A DNA stretch of 21,394 nucleotides from positions 1-21,394 of the IMG/VR virus record IMGVR_UViG_3300048838_000817; one strand, written 5' to 3'. Made by a program: the position numbers and the translations under genes. A model generated the notes under the pieces. The model saw nothing but the letters and a program-made list of their open reading frames with translations. It was not told the DNA's origin and ran no database searches. Every line of letters begins with the position of its first letter. The first letter of the stretch is position 1. Source of the DNA: a virus. Of the stretch, positions 10,869 through 20,797 are shown piece after piece.

Positions 10869-11528
10869 ATGATGAAATTTAAAGTAGTAAAAGAAGGTAA
10901 ACATAAATTCAATCCCTCTGAACTACATCCCTTTACATACAATAAAGGTCATATTTATACAACTTCATTTGCAGCTAGATTTGACCCGTCTTGCCAAGTT
11001 GATGTTTATGAAGGTAATGATGATTCTTGGAATAAACTATGCGGAGTTGCATTTAATCTTCTAGTATCTACTAAAAATTCTGTTATGGTAGGTTGAAGAT
11101 ATGCACCACACTTGAAGAGTAGATTAGGTAAACACGACGTTTTTGAACTTTGCCCATATTGGCACGGTACAGATGGGTCAAAAAATTATACTGAAGCACT
11201 GTTTACAGTTAGCGCAGGTGAATTATTTTATGTCGACTTTATTATAAATAGACAAGACGGATCTATCAGTGTTGGATTTGAAAGATACAGAAAGTCAAAT
11301 AATCATTCTAGTGATTATAATCTGTATAAAATCAATAAAAACACTCCTTCAATTAATAGTATAGCTCGACGCATTAATCCTTGGTTTGGTGGTCAAAAAG
11401 CTGCTCCTCAAGAAATGAAACTACAATGTAGTAGATTTCAAACTATAACATATCTTAAAGACGAGAACCCTGCTAATTTAGGAAACTTAATAGTTGACAG
11501 GAAAGAAGAAAATATAAATGATATTTAA
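10869..11528 (+). CDS. Hypothetical protein, 219 residues (TGA-recoded)
   Basis: ATG at 10869 (a second ATG follows directly) to TAA at 11526-11528. One in-frame TGA (11094-11096) is Trp and joins what would otherwise be two ORFs, in MVGWRYAPH. The protein looks beta-rich: KFNPSELHPFTYNKGHIYTT, CGVAFNLLVSTKN, LFTVSAGELFYVDFIINRQD, GSISVGFERYR, with a Gly/Trp turn PYWHGTDGSKNY. Such composition suits a virion or tail-associated beta-sandwich, but no family is recognised. It begins 2 nt after the stop of the split gene and ends 2 nt before the next gene. Confidence 0.7.
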
Positions 11529-11530
11529 TT

Positions 11531-11956
11531 ATGGCTAATAAGAAAAAGAATTCAAAGCAACCAGTTGAAATGCAATCTGCGCACGCTCTTATAACAGATG
11601 CTGTTAAAAGTTTGCCTGCAAAAGACTTAACTCCTGTTGTAGTTGTAACTTCTGATCAAAAAGAAATCATAGATTACTTAGTAAATACTGAGCAAATTCA
11701 ACTCCGCTCTGATGTAGAGTTAGTAACTCACGGAATAAAAGACTCTAATGAAAAAGCATTAAGAGCTCTTGCTATTCTTACTGAAACATTCTCCTCCGAA
11801 GATAATAATGAATATGGATTTAAAATCCCTAATAAGTTTAACTTTTGGTGGGTAATGACTAATTTCAGCAAGATAATTAAATTAGTTAAACGACTAATTG
11901 AAATATTTAAACCAGATTTAGATAATAAAAAAGTCACGCAATTAATTTATGGTTAA
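11531..11956 (+). CDS. Hypothetical protein, 141 residues
   Basis: ATG at 11531 to TAA at 11954-11956. A basic, polar N-terminus (MANKKKNSKQPVEMQS) is followed by likely helices and strands (HALITDAVKSLPAKDLTPVV, DQKEIIDYLVNTEQIQ), an acidic loop (TFSSEDNNEYGFKI), and an aromatic, basic C-terminal helix (NFWWVMTNFSKIIKLVKRLI) that may be amphipathic. Trp is TGG. No family is recognised. The GroEL gene starts within its last three codons (8-nt overlap), so the two are coupled. A link with the chaperonin is possible but rests on position only. Confidence 0.65.
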   Translation: MANKKKNSKQPVEMQSAHALITDAVKSLPAKDLTPVVVVTSDQKEIIDYLVNTEQIQLRSDVELVTHGIKDSNEKALRALAILTETFSSEDNNEYGFKIPNKFNFWWVMTNFSKIIKLVKRLIEIFKPDLDNKKVTQLIYG

Positions 11957-13619
11957 TAAAGATGTAACACTCGGTGCTGATGCACGAGAAGGTTTAAAAA
12001 ATGGAATTAATATTTTAGCAAACGCTGTAAAGGCTACTCTTGGCCCTAAAGGTAGATTTGTTCTTATAGAAACTGAAGCAGGGCCTCATGTCACAAAAGA
12101 CGGAGTTACTGTTGCCAAGTCTATATATTTAAAAGACCCCATTGAAAATATGGGAGCTCAATTAGCTAAACAAGCAGCTTCAAAAACTGCAACTATCGCA
12201 GGTGATGGTACTACTACAAGTACTGTACTTGCACAAGAATTAGTTAATCTTGCGAATGAAGCTATTGCTAAAGGTGCTGCACCTATCTCTATCACAAAAG
12301 GTATAGAGCAGGCAGCAGAATTAGCTTATAAAAAGCTTGATGAATTAAAAGAAGAAATTGATATTAAAGATTGGGAGAAACTTGTGAATGTTGCCTCTAT
12401 CTCTGCTAACAATGATCGAGAGATTGGTGAAATTATTGCTAATGCATTTACCTTTACTGGTAAAGATGGCGTACTAGCAGTAGAAGATTCTAAAACTGTG
12501 GACACCTTTACTGAAATGGTTCAAGGTATGCAATTTGAGAATGGATATATAAGTCCATACTTCGTAACAGACCCTAATAAAATGGTATGCGAGTACGATA
12601 ATGCTATGTTCCTTCTCTTCGATGGCGCAATTAAAAATCCAAAATACATTGTACCAATTCTTGATAAAGTTGCAGCATTAAACAACACACCACTTGTTTT
12701 AATTGCGGAAGAATTTGATGCTCAAACATTATCATTATTAGTAATAAATAAGTTACGAGCTGGCCTCAATTTAGTGGCTGTTAAATCTCCAGCATTCGGA
12801 GAACGTAGAAAACAAATTCTAGAAGATATAGCCATTCTTACGGGTGGCACAGTTATATCTGAAACCCAAGGTATTACTTTAGACAAAGTTTTAGTATCAC
12901 ATCTTGGAAGAGCAAAGAAGGTAAAAATAACTTCAAAAGCCACGACTATTGTAGATGGTCTTGGTGAACCTGCAGCTATAGAAGCACGTATTGAGCAGCT
13001 AAAAGAACAACTTCAGAACTTTACAGATTCTTGGAATATTGAAAAATATAAAGAACGCATTGCTAAACTAAGTAAAGGTGTTGCAGTAATCAAAGTTGGT
13101 GCAATTACTGAAGCTGCATTAAAAGAGAAGAAAGATCGTATAGATGATGCTTTGCATGCAACACGTGCAGCACTTCAATCTGGTATAGTTCTTGGTGGTG
13201 GGATGGCATTACTTAATATTGCCAACAGTCGTGCGCATCATGAACTTGGTTATGTACCTTATTCAGATAAATCAGCTGATGAGATTTTAGGCATTGAAAT
13301 CTTTAATAAAGCATTGACTGCTCCATTTAGAACAATACTTATTAACGCAGGTATAAATCCTAATGATGTTTTAACAGAATTGATTATACCCTCAGATGAG
13401 ATGAATTTGAATAATCCAAACAGAGGGTTTGATGTAAAAAATGAACAATACGTAGATTTAAAAGAAGCAGGAATTATTGATCCATTACTCGTAGTAAAAT
13501 CAGCATTAGAGAATGCAGTAAGCGTTGCTAATCTTATGATCTTAACAGAATGTACTATAAATATTTCACCTGTAACTCCTAAAGAGAATCCTTACGACAC
13601 TGATTTGATAACTGTATAA
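11949..13619 (+). CDS. groEL: Phage-encoded GroEL chaperonin (Hsp60)
   Basis: ATG at 11949 to TAA at 13617-13619, 556 residues, close to bacterial GroEL (about 545). Group I chaperonin landmarks run in order: NAVKATLGPKGR near residue 30 (nucleotide site), KDGVTVAKSI near 50, AGDGTTTSTVLAQ near 83-96 (phosphate binding), an apical domain with AFGERRKQILEDIAILTGGT near 285-304, RIDDALHATRAA near 400 (catalytic Asp), and GIVLGGGMALL just after. The Gly-Met tail of bacterial GroEL is absent and the end is VTPKENPYDTDL. A ring-forming chaperonin here would fold phage proteins such as the capsid, with the GroES-like protein at 5748-6191. No TGA is used; both Trp are TGG. Confidence 0.97.
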   Translation: MVNKDVTLGADAREGLKNGINILANAVKATLGPKGRFVLIETEAGPHVTKDGVTVAKSIYLKDPIENMGAQLAKQAASKTATIAGDGTTTSTVLAQELVNLANEAIAKGAAPISITKGIEQAAELAYKKLDELKEEIDIKDWEKLVNVASISANNDREIGEIIANAFTFTGKDGVLAVEDSKTVDTFTEMVQGMQFENGYISPYFVTDPNKMVCEYDNAMFLLFDGAIKNPKYIVPILDKVAALNNTPLVLIAEEFDAQTLSLLVINKLRAGLNLVAVKSPAFGERRKQILEDIAILTGGTVISETQGITLDKVLVSHLGRAKKVKITSKATTIVDGLGEPAAIEARIEQLKEQLQNFTDSWNIEKYKERIAKLSKGVAVIKVGAITEAALKEKKDRIDDALHATRAALQSGIVLGGGMALLNIANSRAHHELGYVPYSDKSADEILGIEIFNKALTAPFRTILINAGINPNDVLTELIIPSDEMNLNNPNRGFDVKNEQYVDLKEAGIIDPLLVVKSALENAVSVANLMILTECTINISPVTPKENPYDTDLITV

Positions 13620-13622
13620 AAT

Positions 13623-15957
13623 ATGATTATGCCTACTACTCCATGAGGAGTAATACCTGTATCCCCATATGCGTTCGTAGAAGAAATAGAAGTACTTTCA
13701 CCTTATAGTAGAGAATATTTACCGTATTGAAAAGAACAAAAAAGACGTTGTATTGAGGGACATTGAGTAGGTGGAGACTGGATGCCAGGTAAGCTTTATT
13801 TTTATGTCAACTTTGCTACTATTAAACGAAACGTAGATGGCTCAAAGTTTAAGTTTTATTCCAGACCATTATTAAGAGATCTTGAATGAGAATGGTTTAG
13901 GTTAGTAGAAGAAGCTAGAGGATTTTCTGGATTTGAAAATGATCCAGATAACTCATGTAACGAGTTATTATTAGATCCTGTTCTGACTAATGAAGATTTA
14001 GTAGAATTATGTAAGAATGAAAAAGGAGAAATAAATTATGTAAAATATTACAATTTATTTAAAAACGATAATACAAGAAAAGAATATATTCATCCAAGAG
14101 ATTATTTGAGAAGGACGTTCCCACAGTCGATGGGGCGTCCTTTGCATTTTAATCAAGCTAAGAATATTCTTATGATTGGTTCTCGTGGGTATGGTAAATC
14201 TTATTCTGTTGGAGCGGGTGTGGTAGCGCACGAATGGTTATTTGATGGTATGACACATTATACTCCTGAAGGGATTGCTAACCCTCCTGCTGTCGAAGTT
14301 ATTGTTGGTGCTTCAGATGCTAAGTACTCTACAGATATTCTTGATAAAACTCGAGCTTGTGTTGAAAAATTACCCGGTGAATTTACCACTGCTGATAAAA
14401 CAATTCCTTCTCCACTAAGTAAACATTATGTTGGTTCGTGAGGACCAGCAAGACAAGATTTTAGGCTCTAAATCGATGATAAAACATCGTACATATAAAG
14501 ACAACGAATTTGCAGCACAAGGTTCTCGTTCTACCATTTCTGTATATGAAGAGATTGGTATGTTCAGTAACTTAATTAGAACCGTAAATGCTAACGTAGA
14601 AACACAAAGAGACAGTACTTCTAAGTTTGGTACCAGTATATTTATAGGTACTGGGGGTGACTTTGAAGGCGGCGGTACACGAGATGCCCACGAAATGTTT
14701 TATCATCCTGATAAATTCGATCTTTTGATTTTTGAAGATGAGTGGGAAAGCCGTGGAAAGATTGCTTATTTTATTCCAGCTTACCGAGGTCTTAATCAAT
14801 TCAAAGATAAGAATGGTAAATCTAATGAGGAGGCAGCACTTAAGTACCTATTAGATTATCGCGGCAAGTTGCAGGAAGATCAAAGCAGTAAATCAGTTTA
14901 CGCTAACGAACTTCAATATCGTCCGATAAAACCCAGTGAAGCTTTTTTATCTAGAACAGGTAATATACTTCCAGTTGTAGAAGCTAAAAATAGAAAGTCA
15001 GTTCTGCTTGAAAATCTGGGTGAAGACTATTCTTTATTGTCAAAGAAAGTACACCTTTCATTTAATTCCAAAAGTACTTACGGAGTAGATTATGAAATAG
15101 ATACAGCTAATCAACTAACTCCAATTGATAAATTTCCGTGGAAAGAAACTAACAAAGAAGGAGCTGTTGTAATTTACGAATTCCCATTGACTAAAAAAGA
15201 TGGTACAGTACCAGATGGATTGTATATAATAGGTCACGACCCTGTTGCGTCTGATTCTGAAACTGGACAATCTTTATCTGTAACCATTGTTGGCAAAACT
15301 AAGAAGTATTGAGATGAATTTGGACATGATGAGATTGTAGCTATATATGTTGCACGACCATATTCAGGAAGAGAAACAGTAAATGAAAACTTAATGAAGC
15401 TTTCAATGCTGTACGGCAATGCTAAAATTTATTTTGAAAACTCTGTTGGTAACGTAAAAGAATACTTCGAAAAACATAAGAGACTTGATTTATTAGCAAA
15501 ACGTCCTACAACAATATTTACAAAAAAAGCTTCTTATTCTACAGGTACTCCCACTAACGAATACGGTTATCCTATGTCAAATAGATATTTTAAACTAGAT
15601 GGTTTACAATATCTTCGTACCTGATTACTTGAGTCTAGAGGACAAGACGGCGCAAATGTTATGCGGAATATTGATAGAATATGGGATGTAGCTACCTTAG
15701 ATGAAATTATTTCATTTGACTTAGAGGGTAACTATGACCGTGTCATGGCATTGATCGGATACGTAGTTGGACTGAATGAAACTTACAACCAATATGAAAA
15801 AAAGATAAAAGATATTTCTTTACATAATAATTTATCAAGCAGTGAACTTGATTTTATAGTAAATAATAAGAGACTATTTATGGGGTCAGCGTCTGTAATG
15901 GAAACTAGACAAGTTCTTTCTGATTCTAATATAGACTTTAATAAATTTTTTAAATAA
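13623..15957 (+). CDS. Terminase large subunit (TGA-recoded, with a +1 frameshift)
   Basis: The gene starts at ATG 13623, 3 nt after GroEL, and ends at TAA 15955-15957; seven in-frame TGA codons are Trp. The first frame carries the ATPase P-loop (GSRGYGKS, near residue 183) and runs to TAA at 14469-14471. The second frame, open from 14419, continues with GSKSMIKHRTYKDNEF, a Walker B-like VYEEIG, and a nuclease-type motif (YIIGHDPVASDSETG). A single +1 shift between 14442 and 14468 would join them into about 777 residues, in line with crAss-like terminases. The shift may be an indel at the T4 run (14459-14462), a mutation, or programmed. The protein packages DNA into proheads through the portal encoded next. 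Confidence 0.88.
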
Positions 15958-18464
15958 TGAAATCTGAATTAATATATTCAAAAAGGCTCAGCGAAAGAGA
16001 CAAACGTAAAAACGATTTTGAGTGAGCTAAAAAAACAATGGATTTCTTAATTGATGCTTCTACAGAATCAAAAAGCTTAGAGTATTATAAAATGCTTTCT
16101 AATTATCGTTTATATAATAATGTATTAGATCAACGAGATTTTGAAAGAGACTGTAATTTACTGGGTATAGAGGTTGGTCAGTTTAAGGATGAAATCTTAC
16201 CGTACAATAAAACTTATAATAAAATTCAAGTTTTACTTGGAGAAGAACTAAAACGACCATTTGACTACTTTACTCTTATTGTTAATGAAGAAGGAGTCAG
16301 AGAAAAACTTGCTATGAAAGATAGCATGATTTATGACTATTTATTTGGTGTAGTAGAAGCAATTGAAACTGAGACAGCAAATGCTATAAAACAGACAATG
16401 CAACAAATTCCTGATGAGCAAAAGCAAACAATGAGTGAACAAGAAGTTGCTCAAATGGAACAGCAAATTCAACAAGAAGTACAGGCAAAAGTTGCAAAAA
16501 AACTTGAGTCAATGCAATCTCCTATGGAAGTAGAAATGGCGTTACGTCAAGGTACTTTGCATAAGAAAGAAAAAGCCGGAGCTAAGTTATTAAAATATTT
16601 AACTCTTGAGCAAGACATTATCGATAAGAAAAATGATTCATTTAAACATGGGCTTATTTCAGGAAAACAGATTGTTTGGACTGGAGTAAGAAATGGCGAA
16701 CCTGTAGTTGATTTGATAAACTCTTTGAATTATTTTGGTCATAAATCTGAAGAAGTTAAATGGTTCCAAGATGGTTTATATGGCGGAGTAAAAACTACAA
16801 TGTCAATTCCTGATGTTATAAGTAACTATGGTCAATTTCTTTCACCTAAAGATTTAAAGAAAGTAGAAGATTACGGAAGTTTATTTACAACTGATAAAGT
16901 TGAAGTAAGCAAGACAATGAAATATCCTAATGATGATATATTCTCAATACAAGAACGTACATTAGCTAAGTCTACTGAAGGTTCTTATGGAAGTTCTGAT
17001 TCATTACTTGGGGATATCGATGTATATCACTTAGAATGGAAAACTCTTAGAAAAATATATTTTCTTTCTTTTCTTAATGAGTACGGAGAACCACAAATGG
17101 ACTTAGTCTCTGAAGATTTTCCTATTCCTACTTATGCAGAAGTGACGAATGAAATCAATGACCACGGCATAAAAAAGAAAATCTATTACTTTGATAACAT
17201 GACTGCTGAAGAAGCATGGATTGAAGATGTTTGGTCTGGTGTTAGAATAGGAGAAGATATTTATTGTGCCATAGGAAGGAAACCTTATCAAATAAGAACA
17301 AAAGATAACCCGTATAAAGCTAGATTAGGATATCACGGAGTTAATCACTCTGCTATGAATGCACCTAATATATCATTGATGGACAGAATGAAACCTTTTC
17401 AATATTTGTACTTTTTAGTTATGCACAAATTAAAGAGTATGATTGCAAAAGATAAAGGTAAGATATTCCACTTTGATAGTACTATGGTGGATCCTAAGAT
17501 AGGATTAGAAAAAACATTGTATTATCTTGACCAGCTTGATATAGACTTCTTTAACCCTTTAATGAATGCTGAACAGCCTGGCGCGTATCAGCGCGGAAAA
17601 ATTACTACAGCTACAGATCGTTCCAACGCTCAACATATTATTAACTATGTTAATTTACTTGCGGCTCTTGATGAACAAATAGGTGAAGTTGCTGGTATTA
17701 CAAAACAGAGAGAGGGTCAAAGTTCTACTTACGAAGCTGTAACAAATAATCAAACTGCTATTGTGCAGTCTACTACAATTACCGAAGTGTATTTTCAAGT
17801 ACATAGTAAATTGTGGGAAAAAGTCTTAAACTCTTTGATTCAAACTGCACAATGGTGCTACAAAGATAAAGGAGTTAGAAAGCAGTACATTTTAGATGAT
17901 GGAACTGTTCATATATTAGAGACTACCCCAGAAGATTTAGCAGATGTAGATTTAGGTATATTTATTACTAACTCTAGAAAAGATGCTGAAATATTTAACC
18001 GTCTTCGTTCTATTGCTGAATTTGCTCTTACACATGATAAAGCTTCACTTAGTGATGTAATTAAGATGTTTAAAGCTGAGTCAATAGCTCAATTAGAGTC
18101 TTATGTAGAAGCTTCAGAAAGTCTGAAAAATCGTCAGATTCAAGCACAACAAGAAAGAGAGGCAGAACTTGAGCAGATGAAAATAAAATCTGCAGAGGAA
18201 CAAGCTGCCTTACAACGTGAGCATGAAATTGAGATCGCTATGATTAAAGCTGGCTTAGATCGAATTAATCAAGAAGCACAAGAAACTACGGACGGAGTTA
18301 ATATGAATCCAAGAAATATTGATAATCCTGAAGAGCTCACTCAAAATCAAAAATTACTAGATTTAAAAGAACGGGAAATGCTTTTAAAGCATTCTCAAAA
18401 AATGGCAGAAATTAAATCGAAAGAAAAAATTGCTGCTCAAAAACCAAAACCAACTAAAAAATAG
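15957..18464 (+). CDS. Portal protein
   Basis: I start it at ATG 15957 (overlapping the terminase stop by one base), which needs one TGA as Trp (KNDFEWAKK). The next ATG at 16038 would lose 27 residues. It ends in TAG; 835 residues, the size range of crAss-like portals. Features typical of these portals: an N-terminal helical region with NKTYNKIQVLLGEELKRPFD, a Gln/Glu-rich insertion (near residues 145-180), a stem/wing region with Trp-rich beta strands, TDRSNAQHIINYVNLLAALD and VAGITKQREGQ late in the protein, and a C-terminal charged coiled coil (EREAELEQMKIKSAEEQAA). It forms the ring at the capsid vertex and binds the terminase. All other Trp are TGG. Confidence 0.88.
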
Positions 18465-18472
18465 TTAAAAAC

Positions 18473-18497
18473 GCCCTTTAAGCGTGTACTTTTTTTT
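18473..18497 (+). repeat. Promoter-associated repeat motif, copy 2
   Basis: GCCCTTTAAGCGTGTAC followed by T8, matching the motif at 3917-3940 except for two bases. It starts 9 nt after the portal stop. ACGC/GCGT could form a short stem before the T-run, so a terminator role is possible, but that pairing is not kept in copy 1. Confidence 0.55.
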
Positions 18498-18514
18498 AAA
18501 AATATTGAATTTTA

Positions 18515-18546
18515 TTTGCATTAACTTTTGTTTAAAATTAATTTTG
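18515..18546 (+). promoter_or_regulatory. Promoter for scaffold and capsid genes
   Basis: TTTG (18515-18518), a 20-nt spacer and TAATTTTG (18539-18546) fit the Bacteroidota consensus. The -7 element lies directly before the first ATG (18548), so transcripts from it would start at or after that codon. The in-frame ATG at 18581 would then serve. Confidence 0.55.
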
Positions 18547-18547
18547 T

Positions 18548-19627
18548 ATGGAAATTCCATTAGAAGATCTTATTTCCTTTATGGATGAACCGACTACTGT
18601 TCCTAATGATCCAACGCCTCCTAATACTAACTCAGATAAGTCTGATATAGACGATGATGACGATGAACCAGTAATAGATGATGACGATGACGATACAAAT
18701 GACCCACCTAAAAGTGACAATATTGACATCTCTTCGTTAACTCCTGATTCAAATATTCATGACATCTTTGAAACAGTTAAAAATGACGTATTACTTCTTG
18801 ATGAAGATTTTAAATTCGACGGTACTGTTGAAAGTTTAAAAGATGCGTTTGTAACAACATATGAGAAACTAACTGAAAAAGCCAAAGAATCTCTTCTAGA
18901 ATCACTTCCTGAAGATTATAAGCTTTTAGTTAAGTACGGTTTAACAACTAAAAGATCAGTTGCTGATTTCTTTGAAGATAATAAAGAGATTAGCTATGAC
19001 TGAGAAAATATCGATTTAACCGATGTTTCAACTCAAAAATCAATTATCGCTGAATATCTTAGTTTAACAACTAAGTATAATGATGAAAAGATTAGAAGGT
19101 ATATTGAAACATTAGAAAATAATGAAATGCTTGCAACTGAAGCATCTGACACTTTGGCAGAATTAATTCAATTGCAAGAAGAGAAAAAAGCTGAAGTACA
19201 AAAAAATCTTAGCGAATTAGAAGCTAATCGTGCTAAAATAGCTGCAGAAGAACGAAAAACTTTTGAGACATTAATTGACGAAGATCAAACTATTCCTAAA
19301 GAAAGTAAATCAAAGTTAAAAGCTTTCCTCAATAATAGGCAAATATCTTCTAAAGATAACACTGTCACAAGTAATTTCTCAAGAAGTCTTAGAGCAGTTA
19401 TAAAAAATCCTAAGCATCTTGTCCAATTAGCGGATATCCTCATGGATTACGATGAAACTAATGGGTTTTCATTTGATAAATTAGTACAAAGAAAAGGTAC
19501 TGATAAGTTGAAAAAAATCAAAAAAAATATAGAAGAAGTTATAGATCCAAAAACTGGAACTGTTAAGACATCTTCTCCAAAGACTAAGGATTCCTTTGAC
19601 TGGGAAACTTGGGCTAAATCATTTTAA
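18548..19627 (+). CDS. Capsid scaffold-like acidic coiled-coil protein (TGA-recoded)
   Basis: ATG at 18548 to TAA at 19625-19627, 359 residues, with one TGA read as Trp at 19001-19003 that joins two halves. The N-terminal 60 residues are extremely acidic (runs of four to six Asp around DDDDDEP and DDDDDDT). A mixed helical part follows, then a long coiled coil (about residues 195-240: TLAELIQLQEEKKAEVQKNL and on) and a Lys-rich C-terminus. An acidic, helical protein encoded between portal and major capsid protein is the usual place and make-up of a scaffold protein. A start at ATG 18581 would remove 11 residues and agree better with the promoter. One further Trp pair near the end is TGG. Confidence 0.75.
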
Positions 19628-19667
19628 TTTATACTACAATAATTTAACAACACAATAATATTAAACT

Positions 19668-20797
19668 ATGCCTGCTGGAAGTTCATATATTATAAAACAT
19701 TACGATGGTTTTGGTGGTAATTTCTTAGATTCTCAATATTTGGGTAATTCTTATGATACTGGCAAACCTCACATGTTTGAAAATTCTCTTATGAGAATTT
19801 ACTCTGCTGAAAGCCGTTTTATGACGGGTAAATTGCTTGTCGGAATGACAGGTGCTAAAGAAGGTGGAGTAACAGAAATTGATACTGAGGTATATCGTTG
19901 GAGACTCCAAGGTGCAGAATTCAAAGCTGCTCGCGTACTTGAAGTACTTGATGATTCTAACACAGCCCCAGGTCTTAACGGAACTACTTTCCGTGTAAAA
20001 TTGGATCTCGACTATTTCCACTTCCCCGATGTACTTTTGGGTGAAGATCCTGATTATCCAGTTCAAGTTGTAGATGGCCCAATTCCTGATGGTATTGGCT
20101 CGATCTATGTATTGAAACTGCAAGGTGACAATCCTACTAAATTCTTCCCAACTGAATATCTTCAGATTGGTCGTGAATTTACGAAAGGTTGGACTAGCGT
20201 ACCTTCTGAATACAACCAATGGTTTGGTACTCAACAGTATCCTAACTCATTGATGCTTGAAGGTCAAGTAGGTGCTTTCGCACAATCTCTGACTATCACT
20301 GACAAAGCACTCCGCGATCAAGGTCGTTTGGCGTGGGAATTCATGTACACAGATGCTAACGGTAAAACTCAGAAATCTTCTAAGTTTATGCCTATGGCTG
20401 AAAACAAAATGTGGGATGAACTCTATCAGTCAATGGAAGCTCAAGCTTGGTATGGTACTAAGCAGACTCAAGCTGGCCCCGATGGTTACTGGATTAAAAC
20501 TGGTCCTGGTATCCGCGAGCAATTAAAAGATTCTCATATCGAGTACTACAACGGTGCTTTAACAGAAAACAAATTGAAGGATTATCTGATGGATATTTTC
20601 TTCTCTCGTACTGATGAAGCTGATCGTAAAGTTGTAGCTGTAACTGGTACGCTTGGTTCTATGATGTTCCATGACATGTTGGCTGCTGCTGCTAGCTCAT
20701 TCTTTACTCTTGATACACACTTCATTGACCGCTACAATGCAGGTCTTGCTGGACGTCACCTTTCTTATGGTGCACAATTCCGTCACTATTTACTACT
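19668..20797 (+). CDS. Major capsid protein, exon 1
   Basis: ATG at 19668 follows a 40-nt gap. The coding sequence reads 376 codons plus 2 nt up to the intron at 20798, and the rest lies beyond the window. It is rich in Gly, aromatic residues and Asp (SSYIIKHYDGFGGNFLDSQY at the start, KMWDELYQSMEAQAWYG near residue 250, VVAVTGTLGSMMFHDMLAAA near 330). Gene order after portal and scaffold, size, and the intron inserted in a conserved gene all point to the HK97-type major capsid protein of crAss-like phages. All seven Trp are TGG; TGA is avoided, as expected for the most strongly translated gene. Without splicing, translation would stop at TAG 20811-20813. Confidence 0.8.

Noticed and set aside
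10869-11096. Two separate small genes at 10869-11096 and 11112-11528
   Set aside because: They are in one frame joined by a single TGA, as in the other recoded genes, and the second part lacks its own start context.
19725-20234. A minus-strand ORF of 169 codons
   Set aside because: It is a shadow of the capsid gene; its composition is unlike a real protein and no start context is seen.
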